From: Solanum dulcamara | Lineage: Eukaryota; Streptophyta; Magnoliopsida; Solanales; Solanaceae | DNA: 64,000 nucleotides | Direction: 5' to 3' | Assembly: GCF_947179165.1 (NCBI RefSeq) | Contig: NC_077241.1 | Coordinates: forward strand, 32,607,246 to 32,671,245 | In this document: piece after piece, positions 59,361-64,000 of the stretch | Layout of the letters: each line of letters starts with the position of its first letter | Numbering within the stretch: the first letter of the stretch is position 1 | Notes under the pieces: generated by a model | What the model was told of the DNA's origin: nothing | Seen by the model: only the letters and a program-made list of their open reading frames with translations | The model's database searches: none | Made by a program: the position numbers and the translations under genes

Positions 59361-61100
59361 ACATAATGCTGAGGATTCCAGAATATGGACTGTCACACAA
59401 GAGACAGTTGTAGATAATTGAAATATATTTCCAACCATAGATTGTGGGTTAGAATGTGACATGGGGATAAGAAGATATGAATGTTTTAAGTCTGACTGGA
59501 TGAACTGAATAGTGGATTCGGCCCAACCCAATTCCATCTCGGGTCAGCCCCAATACCCATGCCATTAAATAAAAATTTTCAGCTTTTCATTCAGATTTTA
59601 GACCAAAAAAATGTCTAGAAATTTTCCAGAGAGAGTGAGGGAGGATAACCCTAGAGAGAAACACCAAAATTGACCACAATTGAAGCCTTGAATCTAGAAG
59701 CTCATGAAGAGAAAAGTATATACATCTCGTGGTCTTTAATTTGAGCAAAAAATCAGCCAAGAAGGAGAAGTGTTGATGTAGTTGCTGTACACATGGGGTA
59801 ATGTTAAGGTCCCTTTTTTTATTGTTAACAAGTTTATTTAGAATTTTAATAGAGAAAATAGTGTTATAAACTCGTTTGTTGATTTGTTGAAATTTATGAA
59901 TTAAGGGGCTATTTTAAGTGGATTAAATGGATAAAATTAGCTTTGTGTTTATGTATAATAATTGTTGATATTTTTTTGATGATGTTGATGAGTTGTTGTT
60001 CTTGAATTTGGAAGACTAAAGTGTATGAAGATATTATATATATATATTTTTTGGAGCTCTTCGGTATGATATTTATGTATTGTGGTAGAACTTGTTGTAA
60101 TATTAATATGGTTTTCTTGCAGTTAAATGGGTTATGTTACTGTCATGTAGCTTCTGTGATATGGAATCAAATTAGATGAAAATATTGTATGAAATAACGT
60201 ATAAAAATTAGAGGTGGCTAGCTTGATGTATTGTAGGTGTTCATGAAGTTTTTGAGAATCCTTATGTTGTTAATTAGGGTGTGTTTTGATATGTTGTTGA
60301 TGTTCTTGTTGAGTTTTGAAGATTAATGATATTTAAGGCTATATTTTGTGTTGTATGTTGGTTGGATTATTGTAGGAATGCTCTGATGAAAACGTTAAGA
60401 CTATATTCATTAAAGATGACTTAAGATGTAATAGTTGTATGTGAATTTGGATTGTTGTCGAATGTTATGAATGTGGGCTGCCTTAACTTATAAATAATGT
60501 TATAATGAAGAGATTAAATTATATTAAATAGAATTGGAAGCAAGAAAACTCCATGATTAGTGTTGGTGTTGAAATGGACAGATTTAGAGTTACTTGAATT
60601 AGATTGGTTTGATTGTCGTTGTTGCTATTATTATCATGGATTATGTGTTAAAAGTGAAGGGATTGTATATGTTAATGTTAAATCTCCATTTGAGCCGTAT
60701 TGGGGATGTTCTAAGCTAAAAATGGTGGGTTAATATTGATTAATGTGGTGGTTATTATTTGGCTTATTACAAAATAAAAAATGAAAGCATTCGACATGTT
60801 AAGTTGGAGTTGTAATTGATTTAAGGGCTTCTTGTAATATGTGGCTACTTGTGTTGAATTGAAGGATTAAGTGTATTTATGATTATGCATTGTATGGTCA
60901 ATTATTGGGCTGTTCTAAATCATTTCCATGAGGTGTGGTGGCTGCAACTTATTAAGAATAATCTGATAGCATTGTAGTCATCATGTTGATAATTAATGAA
61001 AGTCTAATATTATGTGGGCTGTTTGGAATATTCTTGAATTTTGTTTTGGCTAGTTTTAATATGGTGTTTTAATGTGTGATTGTTGATGTTGCTTGGTAGT
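59361..61100 (+). other. Unassigned noncoding DNA, possibly the 5' half of a diverged LTR
   Basis: No coding trace. A leader-like purine-rich part (59600-59700, CAGAGAGAGTGAGGGAGG) is followed by a long T/G-rich stretch with TGTTGATG words. I could not find a TGTTACACC start or the G-box/TATA block. It may be the start of a related LTR subfamily ending at 63099. Confidence 0.35.
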
Positions 61101-63099
61101 TGTATGGCTGATTTAGAGACAAGGAAAGTGAGCATTATACGGGAGGTGATGTCCAATTTTTCTAGAAAGAACCTCATAATGATGAAATACGTTTTATGCC
61201 TTTCCATAGCCTAACTATAGTTCTTAACGTATTAATATAGGTTGAGACCTTATGGGACAGCATATACATGTTATGTGTGGATAAATACTAAAGGCATGTA
61301 AAGCTTATCCCTTTTATTTTTGGGCATATCTTAGATATAAGTGACGAATGATATGTATATGAAATTTGGGGTAATTCTATTCATAAGCTTTGAGCGCGAT
61401 TCATGATTCTTATTCACTTCTTGATGTTAGAACTCTTACAATAATTGAGCTATTGCTCCTTAAGTCATCTATACATTGGGAAGTAGTAAGTGTGTAAAAC
61501 TAATATTTCTTTCTTTTGTCATGATCCATATGAAACCATGGGACAAAGAATGCACAAGCTCCAAAGAAGCTTTTATTCTTAGATACACTAGGATGGCTAA
61601 TGCTCTTGATTTCCTACAACTTATATCATTATGTTTTGATACATGTGTATGATTTCATCCATCCTAATTTTGTATGAGTAATATTTTGGTATAATTCATG
61701 ATTCTCATACGCTGTTTAATGTTGGAACACTTGGAATAATTGAGCTACCTCCCTCACGTCTTCTATACGATTGGATAGTGATTGATGCTTAAGAGCTCCT
61801 ATTCTTAAAAGTCTCTATGATGACTAAAGTCCTTAACTATCATAAGCTGTCTCGTATTAATTTGATATATGACTAAGATTCCTGAGACTTTACTTACATA
61901 GTTCATAATGATAATTAGAGAGAACTTGACGTAACTATCATTTTGTTATTCGAGTGTTAGCTTATTTTACTCTTTCTAATTGAGTTTCAGATGATAGTTA
62001 TACATAGTTGCTAATTATACCTTATTCGTGCATATTGTTATTATATTATCCACCATGTCCTACAACAGGCCGGGTATGTTATCATGTACAGTTCTACTAC
62101 ATTATCCACTGAGTCCCTCGCTAGGGTCGGGTATGCATATTTTACTACATTATTCATCGAGTCCCTCACTAGGGCTAGGTACGGTATATGATGATGCAAT
62201 GATATGATTATGGAACCAAGTCTCATGATGGGCCAGGTATGGTATATGTGTACATGACATTATTCACCGAGTCTCTTACTAGAGGGCCGGATACATTATA
62301 TGTATATGATGATATGATGATGTGATAATATGATAATATGACGATACAAATTTATTTATCGAGTCCTATAATGGGCCGGGTGCAACAATATGTATGACTT
62401 TATTTGTGAAATATAGGTATAGTGATTTCTTGATTTTAATACTTGTCTCCTGAATCTCTACTTCAGTTGTGATCTCTTTTATGGTATTTTATCCTTTATA
62501 TACTCAGTACATATGTCGTACTAACCCCCTCTCTTCAAGGGGCTGCATTTCATGCCCGCAGGTATAGATATTCATTTTAGGGATCCGCCATCTTGGTATT
62601 TCCACTCAGCAATTTTGGGAAGTGCTCCATTGTCCTGGAGCCTAGACTTTTGGTATAGACCTCTTGATGTATATATATTTATTTATCTAGGGGTACGATG
62701 GGGCCCTGTCCTATCATATGATACAGTTTATATTTTTAGAAATCTGTAGACATATATTTGGGTTGTATATAGACGTTGTCCAATTAAGTTAACGAACTTA
62801 TGTTTCGAGGATGTTCCCTTTTGAAGTGAAGCCTTGTCGGCTTGCGTATATGTATATAATGGGATATTTCTATATGTAATGACAGCCTTGTCATCTCACG
62901 TACCATGTTATCATTTGAAGATTGTGATTCTTCAGGAGGCAGGTTGTGTTAATATAAAAATATGGGATAGTTTTGAGATGACATTCCATTTCCTTAAGTC
63001 CCATATCATGTTTTATTGTGAATTGATTATAGTTAACATGTACGTACATGAGTGTCAAGTCCTAGCACTAGCCACGATCCTTGGGGTTGGGTCATGACA
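61101..63099 (+). repeat. 3' part of a family-D LTR (LTR 6)
   Basis: From about 61109 the order follows other family-D LTRs: TACGGGAGGTGATGTCC, then TTGGGCATATCTTAG (near 61320), diverged GAGTCCCTC/GGGCCGGGT units (62045-62385), CTCAGTACATATGTCG (62500), CTTCAAGGGGCTGCATTTCA (62533-62552), and the terminal GGGTTGGGTCATGACA. It is followed by TGAAT and then minus-strand integrase sequence. No primer-binding site follows. Confidence 0.75.
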
Positions 63100-63100
63100 T

Positions 63101-64000
63101 GAATAGTATGCCCAGCCTATCCATCAGTTTGAGGATGAAATGTTGTACTAACACTCACCTATGTTCTCAATCCCTTCTGGAATGATCTCCAGAAGTTAGC
63201 CGTAAATTGAGCTCCTCTCTTTGAGATAATAGATATGGGAACCCCGTAAAGTCTTACTATCTCCTTGATATATAACCTCACATAGTCCTTAGCTGAATAT
63301 GTAGCCCTAACTAAAAGAAAATGGGCCAATTTTTTCAACATATCTACAATAACCCATATAGAATCATACTTTCATGGAGGGCGAGGTAAGCTTGTAATGA
63401 ATTCCATATTAATTGCTTCCCATTTCAAAGTTGGGATTTCTATCTCCTATAATAGTCCACCAGGCTTCTGATGCTCAATCTTAACTTGTTGATAATTTGG
63501 GTACTAGGCTATGAACTCTGCTATGTCCTTCTTTAAGAAATTCCACCAATATAAATATCTGAGGTTGTGATACATCTTTGTTGACCATGAATAGAATAAC
63601 GGCCATAGTGGGCCTCCTCCATTACTTATTGTCGTAGCCCCGCAATCTCAGGCACACATAATCTACCTCTATATCTTAGCACTCCGTCCGGTGTGATCTC
63701 GAATGAGGTTTTCTCCTTTTGATGGGACACATCCCTATACTCTGCTAGAATAGTCTCCTCATACTGGTGTCACTATACCTTTTTCATGATAGAGGATTCA
63801 GCAACTCCTAGAACATAAACTCCACCATCATTGAAATCAGCCAAATAGACTCCAAGGTTAGCTAAATGGCAAATAGCATGGACTATCTCTTTCTTCTCTA
63901 GTTGTACATCTGTCAAACTAACCATAGATTTACGGTTGAGTGCATCTGCTACAATATTGGCCTTTCCTGGATGATATAGAATGTCAATATCACCGTCTTT
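63101..64000 (-). pseudogene. Truncated gypsy pol (RNase H end and integrase), minus strand, runs off the window
   Basis: In element sense, from 64000 leftward: the RNase H end [13 protein letters not shown] (about 63945-63985), a connection with VLRYRGRLCVPE (about 63655-63700), the integrase zinc-finger region with a frameshift near 63585, YPNYQQVKIEHQKPGG (63460-63510, both finger cysteines now tyrosine), the core start (63390-63420), then an open part at 63159-63341 (VRLYGVPISIISKRGAQFTANF). The core is cut after the FHPQTDG phrase at about 63110. The catalytic aspartate of the usual SDRG is lysine (SKRG). It differs in wording from the other pol copies here, so it is a separate gypsy family, again chromovirus-like. 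Confidence 0.85.

Overview
The window reads as plant nuclear repeat-rich heterochromatin. Every coding trace I can identify is a decayed Ty3/gypsy (Metaviridae) LTR retrotransposon. I found no intact open reading frame for a host protein and no convincing host exon. The primer-binding sites match plant initiator tRNA-Met (TGGTATCAGAGC), the LTRs are 2-3.4 kb, and the pol remnants end in a chromodomain, as in plant chromoviruses of the Tekay/Del type. The general look of the LTRs suggests a Solanaceae genome, but that part is inference from memory of the style of sequence.

Layout from left to right. 1-955 is unassigned and carries a short minisatellite. 961-4012 is a solo LTR (family D) with a perfect 5-bp target-site duplication (TSD). 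4018-6673 is unassigned sequence followed by an old minus-strand LTR fragment. An outer minus-strand LTR (6674-8859 plus 18063-18203) was split by a complete minus-strand chromovirus (8860-18057, TSD TGGGG). Integrase-end remnants of the outer element continue to about 19.1 kb. 19.1-23.9 kb holds AT-rich unassigned DNA, a plus-strand LTR (20074-22240) and a cut LTR end (23706-23901).

From 23902 rightward there is an array of family-D elements with shared LTRs: LTR-internal-LTR-internal-LTR-internal-LTR, to 58398. The internal regions have no usable gag-pol, so this looks like a non-autonomous group. Its second internal region was hit by a Tekay-like element, now a concatemer (31987-50505, TSD CTACT) with three LTRs and two dead gag-pol copies. 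The two copies share four premature stops, so the element was already dead when it was duplicated. 58399-63099 is a degraded continuation ending in another family-D LTR end, which abuts a truncated minus-strand gypsy pol (63101-64000, running off the window).

The most unusual local feature is a roughly 100-bp 5S rRNA-like segment at 55121-55221. It lies inside the chromodomain-coding remnant of a family-D internal region and joins it at a short microhomology. I see no new gene system here. The interest lies in how the elements recombined, nested and captured sequence.
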